Source: Mariniflexile jejuense | Lineage (GTDB): Bacteria > Bacteroidota > Bacteroidia > Flavobacteriales > Flavobacteriaceae | DNA length: 64,000 nt | Assembly (NCBI RefSeq): GCF_042675665.1 | Contig: NZ_JBHTJI010000022.1 | Coordinates: forward strand, 124,001 to 188,000 | Direction: 5' to 3' | Shown: piece by piece, positions 9,392 to 17,506 of the stretch | How the letters are laid out: the number at the start of each line of letters is the position of its first letter | Numbering within the stretch: position 1 is the first letter of the stretch | Notes under the pieces: generated by a model | Told to the model about the DNA's origin: nothing | Seen by the model: the letters and a program-made list of their open reading frames with translations, nothing else | The model's database searches: none | Made by a program: the position numbers and the translations under genes

Positions 9392-9808
9392 TTATTTATA
9401 GATTAAAACAATAGAAATCAAAATACTAAGAAAAAAGGACAAAAGACAAAAATTAAAAGCTTTCATTGTCAGTTTGTATTTCCGATTAAGTTTAAGAGGT
9501 TCAATTTCCTTAAATTCTTTTTTGTTATTAAAAACACTCCATCCCGAAATCACATCTCCCTTTAAAACAGAGTAGTTTAGTACATTTTTTTCAAAAATAT
9601 CAGGTCTTTCTTGTTTTAGCATATTGCTGAATGAATAAAATTGTTTTTGGTAAATAACGGCAAATACAGGAAATCCGAAAATCATGAAAAATACTGGTCC
9701 GTAATTATCCAACTCATCACTTCCAAAAAATGTCCATATAATTCCGATTATTAAAATCAAATAAAAATAAATAGTAATAATCTTTTCAGTTTTTGTGTCA
9801 GTTATCAT
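9392..9808 (-). CDS. Cassette gene 3: small membrane protein of unknown function
   Basis: A 138-residue protein with about three transmembrane segments: residues 12-27, about 39-53, and a C-terminal one at about 117-137 (FCLLSFFLSILISIVLIY). The loop between them is polar and cytosolic or periplasmic. No conserved motif is recognised. The ends of the gene are flanked by AATTACCTACAAC (9816-9828) and GTTGTAGGTAGTT (9378-9390), complementary in 12 of 13 positions. It is transcribed like its neighbours on the minus strand and lacks an obvious promoter. Confidence 0.65.
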   Translation of the reverse strand: MITDTKTEKIITIYFYLILIIGIIWTFFGSDELDNYGPVFFMIFGFPVFAVIYQKQFYSFSNMLKQERPDIFEKNVLNYSVLKGDVISGWSVFNNKKEFKEIEPLKLNRKYKLTMKAFNFCLLSFFLSILISIVLIYK

Positions 9809-9815
9809 TTTCTCA

Positions 9816-9959
9816 AATTACCTACAACGTTTATGTATAAGGAAAGTTGCGTGTTTGTGTGCGAGGATTTTCCGTAGGAAAATCAGAGTGACCAAATACG
9901 CACTAACCTTTTGATTTAGGATTAAACTTACGCATTATTTTTATACTTTGTTGTGCAAC
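9816..9959. repeat. Cassette-boundary palindrome C (attC-like)
   Basis: Arms GTATAA (9835-9840) and TTATAC (9941-9946) enclose a perfect hairpin GATTTTCC-GTA-GGAAAATC (9866-9884). ACAAC sits at 9824-9828 and GTTGT at 9950-9954. The flanks outside these boxes differ (CCTACAAC on the left, GTTGTGCAAC on the right) and pair with the far ends of the neighbouring genes, not with each other. Confidence 0.7.
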
Positions 9960-9964
9960 GTATT

Positions 9965-10402
9965 TTAAATTTGCGTTTCAATAATTACGGGTAAGTCAAA
10001 TCGTCCATTTTTTAGGTTTCCTTTTTCGTCTTGTAAATCAAAGTCTAATTCCAACTTGTCAATAATCCTCTTAAATTCCGTTTTCAATAAATCGTTGTCC
10101 GTTCTCACAAGTGTTTTAGTCAATTTGCCTTTCGAGTCAAACCAAAACGAATACCAAATACGATACTTTTTATTAGTTGTCAGTTTTTCAATAATATCGT
10201 AATTCAGTTCTTTTCTTATTTTTTTTAATATTTCTTGTTTTGAGCATTCTTTTTTTTCTTTCCAATTGGAATTATCCTTGCATAAATCAGTTATTACACT
10301 TAATTCAATAAATTCAGATTTTTTTGGAATGCTATCATTTTCAGTTTGTCCAAAACCTTGAATGAAAATGAATAAAATCAATATTTTGAGCGTTTTTTTC
10401 AT
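9965..10402 (-). CDS. Cassette gene 2: small exported protein, weakly TonB C-terminus-like
   Basis: A 145-residue protein starting at the ATG at 10402; an in-frame TTG at 10411 lies within the boundary repeat and is less likely. The leader MKKTLKILILFIFIQGFGQ is a signal peptide. The C-terminal half (YSFWFDSKGKLTKTLV through GRFDLPVIIE) resembles, by eye only, the beta-rich C-terminal fold of TonB-like proteins, but the transmembrane-plus-proline linker of real TonB is missing. Perfect 10-bp inverted flanks lie at 10405-10414 and 9950-9959. Function unknown. Confidence 0.6.
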   Translation of the reverse strand: MKKTLKILILFIFIQGFGQTENDSIPKKSEFIELSVITDLCKDNSNWKEKKECSKQEILKKIRKELNYDIIEKLTTNKKYRIWYSFWFDSKGKLTKTLVRTDNDLLKTEFKRIIDKLELDFDLQDEKGNLKNGRFDLPVIIETQI

Positions 10403-10404
10403 AT

Positions 10405-10547
10405 GTTGCACAACGTGTTTATATATGGTTTGTTGCGTGGTTTAAGCACTAAAGTTAGTAAATAAAAACTGACGAAGAAAATCCGCGAGGATTTTCGTAA
10501 GTAAGCAAAAAGCCAGCAATAAATTATATATGTTGTTGTGTGTAGTT
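10405..10547. repeat. Cassette-boundary palindrome D (attC-like)
   Basis: Arms ATATAT (10421-10426) and ATATAT (10526-10531) with ACAAC at 10410-10414 and GTTGT at 10535-10539. The internal perfect hairpin is GAAAATCC-GCGA-GGATTTTC (10477-10496). The left flank GTTGCACAAC pairs with 9950-9959 across the gene at 9965, and the right flank GTTGTGTGTAGTT pairs with 10984-10996 across the gene at 10550. Confidence 0.7.
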
Positions 10548-10549
10548 TT

Positions 10550-10972
10550 TTAACATCCAGGACAACTTATAACCATTGGTTCAATTATTTCAATCAATTC
10601 AGGTTTCTTTGGTTTTTTGGGTAGTTCCCATCCATTTTTTTCAGACCAATATTTTTTTCTTTTTTCAATATTTTCAATCCTTTTTTTAGCTTCGTGTTTC
10701 CAAAAGGAATTAGGATAATCTTTTATTAAAAACTCATAATCTGATATTATTTGATTCGGTGAGTTTTTCAATTCAGATAAGATTATTTTTTCGTAAATTT
10801 TAAATGGTTTTATAAATTCAATATTCACAGAATTCAAACTATCCAATAATATTTTATTCTGATTTTCAATATTAGAAATTCGGTTTTCCAAATCTTTCAA
10901 TTTTTCAGAATCATTACAAGAAGTAAAAAGTAGAATAGAAATTATAATCACAAAAATATTTTTCATTTTCAT
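10550..10972 (-). CDS. Cassette gene 1: putative lipoprotein with coiled coil
   Basis: A 140-residue protein with leader MKMKNIFVIIISILLFTSC, a classic Bacteroidota lipobox (Cys19). Residues about 24-50 (KLKDLENRISNIENQNKILL) form a heptad-patterned coiled coil. A tetratricopeptide-like helix pair follows, with motif YPNSFWKHEAKKRI as in Tol-Pal-type TPR segments. The C-terminus is proline/lysine rich and ends in a CPGC pair. The first Met (10972) or the third residue Met (10966) may start translation. It is the first gene of the array, adjoining parC, flanked by the inverted pair 10984-10996 and 10535-10547. Function unknown. Confidence 0.65.
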   Translation of the reverse strand: MKMKNIFVIIISILLFTSCNDSEKLKDLENRISNIENQNKILLDSLNSVNIEFIKPFKIYEKIILSELKNSPNQIISDYEFLIKDYPNSFWKHEAKKRIENIEKRKKYWSEKNGWELPKKPKKPELIEIIEPMVISCPGC

Positions 10973-10983
10973 TTCGTTTTTTT

Positions 10984-11016
10984 AATTACACACAACAATA
11001 ATATAACAACAATAAC
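10984..11016. repeat. Truncated cassette boundary E at the parC side
   Basis: Only one side of a boundary is present: AATTACACACAAC (10984-10996), followed by a second ACAAC-containing stretch (11006-11010) and then the 3' end of parC. There is no long palindrome. This is the entry or fixed end of the array in an integron analogy. Confidence 0.5.
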
Positions 11017-11037
11017 TCTAAACATATTGGTGAATTT

Positions 11038-13698
11038 TTAAAATAATTTGGTTTGCCCTTTTTCGTCTAAATTATCATCTTCAGCATTATTACTAACGTT
11101 GTTTGTAGTGTTTTGCGAGTTTTCTGTTTCAATTTCTTCAGTTATAGCTTCTTCATCAACTACATCCAAATCATCGGCATGTACTTCTTCGGGTGCTTCG
11201 TATGGTAGTGGTTCTAATAAACTAATTTGGTTTACTTTCTCTTTAGTTAATTGATTTCCTAATGCTGTAATACCTTTAATTGCTATAAATTCTTCTAAAT
11301 TTACTATCAAATTATCTTTACGTTCTTTACCGCGTTCTTTAGTAAATTCTATTTCAGCCATAGGAATCCAATCGGTTGAAACAATTTCTAAATGCGATTT
11401 TTCATGATTGGTAATAAAACATTCTTCTTTATTTTCGTTTTCTATTAAAAAGCGTTTTACAAAGTATTTTTCTTTTTCACCATCAAAATAAATGGCAGAA
11501 ATTGGTTTTTTAGGCAACCATTTTTCCATCACAATCATATCACTTTCAAAGTGTGCAGTAACTTCTGGTATAATGGTTTTTGCAACACCTTTTTGATTGA
11601 TAATTAAAATACGGTCTTCACCTCTAAACTCACCCAAAAGTTCACCTCTACCATCAACATTTAAGCGTTGTACGGTATCATCAAACCAAATTTTTCGAGG
11701 TTTTAAGGTTGAAATGCCTTTCTCCTTAAGTTCTACTTTTTTAACAGGATATTTGGTAACTAAATTTCCTTTTGAGTTTCTACCTTTTATTAAAATATCG
11801 GCAAAATCAATATCCCATTTTAGCTTTTTAATACTACCAGCTTGACGCAGTAAAATGGTAACAACTTCGGCTTCACCATTTGGGTTTGCCGAAAAATATA
11901 AGGTTGTTGAGCCTTTACTTCCATTAGTTAAATCGTATTCTTTATCGCGTGTAATACTGGTTACTGCAAAACGTTTAATGTAGGATGGTCCACTTTTTCC
12001 ATCACGATAAATCATGTTGTAAATAGTACGATTATCCTTTTTATCAAAAACCTCAACACGAATAATATCTTTACCAATAAAGGTTTTTGCATCAACTTTT
12101 GTTATCATCATTTTACCTTCGCGGGTAAAAACAATAATATCGTCTATATCGCTACAATCGCAAACATATTCATCTTTTTTAAGCGATGTACCAACAAAAC
12201 CTTCTTCCCTATTAACGTATAGTTTGGTGTTTCTAATAACTACTTTGGTAGCATCTACATCATCAAACGTGCGAATTTCTGTTTTGCGCTCGCGTCCTGC
12301 ACCATAGTCTTTTTTTAGTCTGGTAAAATATGCTATCGCATAATCTATTAAGTTTGCTAAATGATGTTTTATTTCGGCTATTTGATCTTCTAAAGCATCA
12401 ATTTTTTGCTGTGCTTTATCAATATCAAATTTTGAAATACGTTTGATGCGAATTTCAGTTAATCGCTCAATATCTTCAACGGTAATAGCGCGTTTTAAAT
12501 GCTGAATATGTGGTTTTAAACCTTTATCAATGGCATTAATTACACCTTCCCAGGTTTCTTCTTCTTCAATATCACGATAAATTCTATTTTCAATAAAAAT
12601 GCGTTCTAATGAGGCAAAATGCCATTGTTCTTCAAATTCATCAAGCTTAATTTCTAAATCGCTTTTTAAAAGTTGAACGGTGTTATCGGTTGAACGACGC
12701 AACATTTCGGTTACACCAATAAACAACGGTTTATTATCTTCAATAACGCAACCTAAAGGTGAAATAGACGATTCGCAACTGGTGAAGGCATACAAGGCAT
12801 CAATGGTTTTATCGGGTGATAAACCTGATGGTAAATGCACAAGTATTTCAACTTCGGCAGCCGTATTATCTTCAATCTTTTTAATTTTGATTTTACCTTT
12901 ATCATTAGCTTTTAGAATAGAATCTATAAGTGATGATGTGGTAGTTCCAAAAGGTATTTCGGTAATTACAAGTGTTGTTTTATCTATTTGTGAAATTTTT
13001 GCACGAATACGTACACGACCACCACGTAAACCGTCGTTGTAATTTGAAAAATCGGCGATACCAGCGGTTGGAAAATCGGGTAAAATAGTAAAAAGTTTGC
13101 CTTGTAAATGCTTTATGGAAGCATCAATAAGTTCAATAAAATTATGCGGTAATATTTTTGTTGATAGACCAACGGCAATACCTTCGCCACCTTGCGCCAA
13201 CAACAACGGAAACATAACTGGTAAATTAGTAGGTTCTTTTCTGCGCCCATCGTAGCTAGCTTGCCATTCGGTTATTTTAGGGTTGTAAACAACATCCAAT
13301 GCGAATTTTGACAAACGCGCTTCTATGTAACGTGATGCTGCTGCACTATCGCCTGTTAAAATATTTCCCCAGTTTCCTTGGGTATCAATTAGTAAATCTT
13401 TCTGACCAATTTGTACCATAGCATCGGCTATACTAGCATCACCATGCGGATGGTATTGCATGGTATGACCAACAATGTTTGCTACTTTGTTGTACCGTCC
13501 ATCATCTAAATCTTTCATAGAGTGCATAATACGGCGTTGTACGGGTTTAAAACCGTCTTCAATAGCAGGTACAGCACGTTCTAATATAACGTACGATGCG
13601 TAATCTAAAAACCAATCTTTAAACATGCCCGTTACACGGGTTATGGTTTCTTTTGGCTCGTCTTGACCGTTAATTAAATCGTTATCGTCTTCAATCAT
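11038..13698 (-). CDS. parC: DNA topoisomerase IV subunit A
   Basis: The DNA-cleaving subunit that decatenates chromosomes with ParE. The N-terminal winged-helix and breakage-reunion region is intact: the active-site tyrosine is Tyr124 in AAASRYIEARLSKF, with YHPHGDASI upstream near 82-90. The 886 residues include a long C-terminal beta-propeller-like region and an acidic, Asn-rich tail ending DEKGQTKLF. Flavobacterial annotation often labels this protein gyrase/topoisomerase IV subunit A; the paired parE-type gene upstream favours ParC. Start at the ATG at 13698. The downstream side borders the accessory array. Confidence 0.95.
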   Translation of the reverse strand: MIEDDNDLINGQDEPKETITRVTGMFKDWFLDYASYVILERAVPAIEDGFKPVQRRIMHSMKDLDDGRYNKVANIVGHTMQYHPHGDASIADAMVQIGQKDLLIDTQGNWGNILTGDSAAASRYIEARLSKFALDVVYNPKITEWQASYDGRRKEPTNLPVMFPLLLAQGGEGIAVGLSTKILPHNFIELIDASIKHLQGKLFTILPDFPTAGIADFSNYNDGLRGGRVRIRAKISQIDKTTLVITEIPFGTTTSSLIDSILKANDKGKIKIKKIEDNTAAEVEILVHLPSGLSPDKTIDALYAFTSCESSISPLGCVIEDNKPLFIGVTEMLRRSTDNTVQLLKSDLEIKLDEFEEQWHFASLERIFIENRIYRDIEEEETWEGVINAIDKGLKPHIQHLKRAITVEDIERLTEIRIKRISKFDIDKAQQKIDALEDQIAEIKHHLANLIDYAIAYFTRLKKDYGAGRERKTEIRTFDDVDATKVVIRNTKLYVNREEGFVGTSLKKDEYVCDCSDIDDIIVFTREGKMMITKVDAKTFIGKDIIRVEVFDKKDNRTIYNMIYRDGKSGPSYIKRFAVTSITRDKEYDLTNGSKGSTTLYFSANPNGEAEVVTILLRQAGSIKKLKWDIDFADILIKGRNSKGNLVTKYPVKKVELKEKGISTLKPRKIWFDDTVQRLNVDGRGELLGEFRGEDRILIINQKGVAKTIIPEVTAHFESDMIVMEKWLPKKPISAIYFDGEKEKYFVKRFLIENENKEECFITNHEKSHLEIVSTDWIPMAEIEFTKERGKERKDNLIVNLEEFIAIKGITALGNQLTKEKVNQISLLEPLPYEAPEEVHADDLDVVDEEAITEEIETENSQNTTNNVSNNAEDDNLDEKGQTKLF

Positions 13699-13706
13699 TA
13701 ATTACC

Positions 13707-13835
13707 TTATTTCTTTTTGAATTTTGTTGAAACTTTTTGTGTTCTTTTTTTGTTTTTTAATAAATGCTCATTACTTGCAGGTGCTACCAAATAATCATAG
13801 TTTCTCTTCACTTTTTTTCCTTTTTTATAAAGCAT
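13707..13835 (-). CDS. Possible small basic protein between parE and parC
   Basis: An uninterrupted 42-codon frame from an ATG at 13835 to a TAA at 13707, encoding MLYKKGKKVKRNYDYLVAPA and a lysine-rich remainder ending KVSTKFKKK. It lies 79 bases after the parE stop and its stop is 8 bases before parC, all on one strand. About one third of the residues are lysine or arginine, so it could bind nucleic acid. Length and composition alone do not prove it is translated, and A-rich DNA easily gives lysine-rich frames. Confidence 0.4.
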   Translation of the reverse strand: MLYKKGKKVKRNYDYLVAPASNEHLLKNKKRTQKVSTKFKKK

Positions 13836-13914
13836 AATGTATTAATTTTATTCATTAAACTCCTGTAAAACAGGTACTTTTTTTAGTTTTAATTTACTTG
13901 TTACATTGTTACAT

Positions 13915-15801
13915 CTAAGAGACTCCTGTTTTAACAGGTACTTGGTCGTCTTCTTTAATGATGTCCAATTCTACTTTTAAATTGTCTATAATAAATTCTT
14001 GTCTGGTTGGTGTATTTTTTCCCATATAGAACTCTAAAAGTTCTTCTATGGACATATTTTCATCTAACATTACGGGGTCTAAGCGAATGTTATCTCCTAT
14101 AAAATGTTTAAACTCATCTGGCGAAATTTCACCTAATCCTTTAAATCGGGTAATTTCTGGTTTAGGTTTTAATTTTTCTATAGCATTAATACGTTCTTCT
14201 TCGGTGTAACAATAAATGGTTTCCTTTTTATTTCTTACACGAAACAGTGGTGTTTGTAAAATGTATAAATGCCCTTCTTTTATAACTTCTGGAAAAAACT
14301 GTAAAAAGAATGTTATTAATAACAAGCGAATATGCATTCCATCTACATCGGCATCGGTAGCAATTACCACGTTGTTATAACGCAAATCTTCTAATGATTC
14401 TTCTATGTTTAAAGCAGCTTGCAATAGGTTAAACTCTTCATTTTCATAAACAATTTTCTTGCTTAAACCGTAGCAATTTAAAGGTTTTCCTTTTAAGCTG
14501 AAAACAGCCTGCGTATTCACATCGCGTGATTTTGTAATACTTCCTGATGCTGAATCTCCCTCGGTAATAAATAAGGTTGATTCTAAACTTCTATCGTTTT
14601 TTGTATCGCCAAAATGCACACGGCAATCGCGCAGTTTTTTATTATGAAGACTTGCTGATTTTGCACGGTCTTTAGCTAATTTACGTATACCTGAAAGTTC
14701 TTTACGCTCGCGTTCGGCTTGCAGAATTTTGCGCTGGATTTTATCAGCTGTTTCTGGATTTTTGTGTAAATAGTTATCTAAATAGGTTTTTAAAAAGTCG
14801 TTTATGTAGGTTCTTACGGTTGGTAAATCGCCACCCATATCGGTAGATCCTAATTTTGTTTTGGTTTGACTTTCAAAAACAGGTTCCATAACTTTTATGG
14901 CTACAGCACAAACAACCGATTTTCTAACATCGGAAGCATCATAATTTTTTCCATAAAACTCACGTATGGTTTTTACATAGGCTTCTCTAAACGCATTTAG
15001 ATGCGTTCCACCTTGTGTTGTGTTTTGCCCGTTTACAAAGGAATGGTATTCCTCACTATATTGTGTTTTACTATGTGTAATGGCAACTTCAATATCATCA
15101 CCTCGCAAATGAATAATTGGGTATGCACGATCACCTTCATTGATATTTTCTGATAATAAATCTTTAAGTCCATGCTCGCTAAAATACTTTTCACCATTAA
15201 AAACAATGGTTAAACCTGGGTTTAAATACACATAGTTTTTAAGCATTTTAACGATATACTCGTTTCTAAATTTGTAGTTTTTAAAAATAGTATCGTCTGG
15301 TACAAAAGATACTTTTGTGCCTTTTCTGCGTGTTGTATCATCAAGTAAATCTTGGTTAATTAGATTTCCTTGTTCAAACTCTGCGGAAGCGGATTTATTA
15401 TCGCGATTAGATTCTACCCTAAAAAATGACGATAATGCGTTTACCGCTTTGGTACCAACACCATTAAGTCCGACCGATTTTTTAAACGCTTTAGAATCGT
15501 ATTTTCCACCAGTATTCATTTTAGAAACTACATCAACCACTTTTCCTAATGGAATACCACGACCGTAATCGCGCACTGTAACTTTATTGCCTTGAATAGA
15601 AATCTCGATGGTTTTTCCAGCACCCATAACATACTCGTCTATAGAGTTGTCTAAAACCTCTTTTAGCAAAATGTATATACCATCATCTGGTGAAGAACCA
15701 TCACCAAGCTTACCAATATACATCCCTGGTCGCATTCTTATATGCTCTTTCCAGTCTAGTGAACGTATATTGTCTTCGGTATAATTGGTAAGTTCTGCCA
15801 T
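13915..15801 (-). CDS. parE: DNA topoisomerase IV subunit B
   Basis: The ATPase subunit of topoisomerase IV, 628 residues. The GHKL ATPase domain has the motif EVLDNSIDEYV (catalytic Glu and Mg-binding Asn), DYGRGIPLGKVVD, and GLNGVGTKAVNALS. The TOPRIM domain shows ITEGDSASGS and ATDADVDGMHIRLLL. The start is the ATG at 15801 (MAELTNYTED); the frame stays open 24 codons upstream but that extension has no family counterpart. It precedes the small 42-codon frame and parC, forming a parE-parC unit. Confidence 0.97.
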   Translation of the reverse strand: MAELTNYTEDNIRSLDWKEHIRMRPGMYIGKLGDGSSPDDGIYILLKEVLDNSIDEYVMGAGKTIEISIQGNKVTVRDYGRGIPLGKVVDVVSKMNTGGKYDSKAFKKSVGLNGVGTKAVNALSSFFRVESNRDNKSASAEFEQGNLINQDLLDDTTRRKGTKVSFVPDDTIFKNYKFRNEYIVKMLKNYVYLNPGLTIVFNGEKYFSEHGLKDLLSENINEGDRAYPIIHLRGDDIEVAITHSKTQYSEEYHSFVNGQNTTQGGTHLNAFREAYVKTIREFYGKNYDASDVRKSVVCAVAIKVMEPVFESQTKTKLGSTDMGGDLPTVRTYINDFLKTYLDNYLHKNPETADKIQRKILQAERERKELSGIRKLAKDRAKSASLHNKKLRDCRVHFGDTKNDRSLESTLFITEGDSASGSITKSRDVNTQAVFSLKGKPLNCYGLSKKIVYENEEFNLLQAALNIEESLEDLRYNNVVIATDADVDGMHIRLLLITFFLQFFPEVIKEGHLYILQTPLFRVRNKKETIYCYTEEERINAIEKLKPKPEITRFKGLGEISPDEFKHFIGDNIRLDPVMLDENMSIEELLEFYMGKNTPTRQEFIIDNLKVELDIIKEDDQVPVKTGVS

Positions 15802-15917
15802 AAATTTGAGTAAAATTTCGTGATTGGTTGCTAATATAATACAACGCCATAAAAAATGAAACTGCCAATACACAAAGTAATTAACAATATAAAAATGTTT
15901 TTGTTGAGAACCTTAAA

Positions 15918-16823
15918 TTAGGCGTTTGAATCTTTTTTTAAGGACACCAACAAAATACCAAAAATCACTACCAAAGCACCAAATAATTGCAATAAAGTAA
16001 GTAGTTCATTTAAGAAAATAGCTGCTAAAATAATGGTTGAAATTGGGCCAAAACCAGCAATAACTGCAAAATTTGAAGAACTAATTCGGTTTATTGATTC
16101 TGATACCAAATAGGATGGAATAACAGTAGCAAAAATAGCTATTAAAAAGCCTAGTACATAAACTTCCCATTGTAAACTAAAAATATTAATTTTTGAAAAT
16201 ATTCCAAAATGAATAAATACACAAACACACGAAATAAGCATGGCATACGATGTGAATTTAACCACACCAAATTTTGGAATTAACCAACCACTTCCAACCA
16301 AATAGGATGCATAGGTTATGGCACAAAGCAAAATAAAAAAGCCGCCTAAATAGGTGTCTTTACCAGAAATAGCTACTTCGCCCCAAAATGTAATTACAAT
16401 GCCTAAATAGGTTAAAAATATGGCAATAGCCTGTGTTTGTGTTATGGGCTTTTTTAAAAATAACTTATTAAAAATGATAATAATTGTAGGATATAAGAAC
16501 AATATAATACGCTCTAAACTTGCTTTTATATATACCAAACCAACAAAATCAAAATAACTAGAAAGATAATAACCTACTATTCCAAAAAAAGCTAACCACA
16601 AATAATCATTTTTTACAACAATTTCAGGATTGGATTTTCTACTATAAATAATAGCAATAACAATATAAAAAGGAAACGAAAACAACATGCGCAAAAACAA
16701 AACACTTAAAGCATCAACCTGATACTTATAAGCTAGTTTTACCATAACCGCTTTTGATGAAAATAGTACAATACCTAATATACCTAGTAAAATACCAGAA
16801 ATGAATTTCTTTTTATCTTGCAT
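15918..16823 (-). CDS. DMT superfamily transporter (two EamA domains)
   Basis: A 301-residue inner-membrane protein with about ten hydrophobic helices in two homologous halves, as in EamA/RhaT drug-metabolite transporters. Typical features are KAVMVKLAYKYQVDALSVLFLR at the end of the first helix region, and LERIILFLYPTIIIIFN before the midpoint (the family repeats an FLYP-like motif). The second half ends LLQLFGALVVIFGILLVSL. It is probably an exporter of small metabolites; the substrate is not predictable. It sits alone 117 bases upstream of parE on the same strand. Confidence 0.85.
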   Translation of the reverse strand: MQDKKKFISGILLGILGIVLFSSKAVMVKLAYKYQVDALSVLFLRMLFSFPFYIVIAIIYSRKSNPEIVVKNDYLWLAFFGIVGYYLSSYFDFVGLVYIKASLERIILFLYPTIIIIFNKLFLKKPITQTQAIAIFLTYLGIVITFWGEVAISGKDTYLGGFFILLCAITYASYLVGSGWLIPKFGVVKFTSYAMLISCVCVFIHFGIFSKINIFSLQWEVYVLGFLIAIFATVIPSYLVSESINRISSSNFAVIAGFGPISTIILAAIFLNELLTLLQLFGALVVIFGILLVSLKKDSNA

Positions 16824-16897
16824 TAGGTAAATGTATGGTATGCTTATGTTATACTTAAAAAGTGAATAGGCAAAATTACAATGTTCAACTAAAAAAA

Positions 16898-17350
16898 TTA
16901 AACAGCCTCTGCTTTTTCTTTCAAAAACTTATTTCTTGTTTCTAGCAAATTTTTTATATATTTTTTTAAAAACAAGGCATTGGCAAATTTTCCAAAAATA
17001 CCATAAGGCGATTCAAAATAAAAAACATCAATCATTTCTGTTTTGTTGTCGCGTTCCCGAAAAAGATGCTCATGTCGTAATGTTTTAAAGGCTCCTGATA
17101 CCATTTCATCTACAAAATATTTAGATGGTTCAAATTCTGTAATTTTTGAAGTTAAATGCTGCACAAATCCAAAGTGTTTGGCTTCCCATGTAACAGTTTC
17201 GCCTAATTCAATTAAGCCAGTAGTTTTTCCATCAATAGCAATTTCACCTGAATGTTTTAATGATTCTTGATGAACATCAATATTACGAGCTAAATCAAAA
17301 CACGATTTAACATCCGCATTAATAAGGGTTTTTGTTTTAATAAGAGGCAT
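16898..17350 (-). CDS. SRPBCC (START-like) ligand-binding family protein
   Basis: A 150-residue cytosolic protein of the polyketide cyclase/START-like superfamily. It begins with the usual N-terminal strand and first helix (ADVKSCFDLARNIDVHQESL), then alternating strands, and ends in a long C-terminal helix (FLKKYIKNLLETRNKFLKEK). These folds bind hydrophobic ligands; here neither ligand nor reaction can be told. A second SRPBCC gene of the same length class lies in the photolyase operon at 55428. Standing alone between ychF and the DMT transporter. Confidence 0.75.
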   Translation of the reverse strand: MPLIKTKTLINADVKSCFDLARNIDVHQESLKHSGEIAIDGKTTGLIELGETVTWEAKHFGFVQHLTSKITEFEPSKYFVDEMVSGAFKTLRHEHLFRERDNKTEMIDVFYFESPYGIFGKFANALFLKKYIKNLLETRNKFLKEKAEAV

Positions 17351-17506
17351 TTTAAGTAGGTCTTTTTTGAGGTAATTACATTACAATATCAAACCAAAAA
17401 TACAAACTTACTTACAAATACAAAATTCTTGTAGGCTTTTTTGAAAGAAAAAAACTATTTTTTGCTTTTCATCGATGTTTTAAAGGTAAAATTTATTAGT
17501 GCAAAA

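Noticed and set aside
8641..10547. CRISPR array or Rho-independent terminators as explanation of the palindromes
   Set aside because: The elements are long, unequal and separated by genes, and lack short identical direct repeats; the T runs needed for terminators are mostly missing.
8068..11016. A canonical integron
   Set aside because: No integrase, no attI and no exact GTTRRRY boxes; I keep only the weaker claim of integron-like cassette architecture.
15802..15873. 24-residue upstream extension of parE
   Set aside because: ParE starts at MAELTNYTED by family; the extension has no counterpart.
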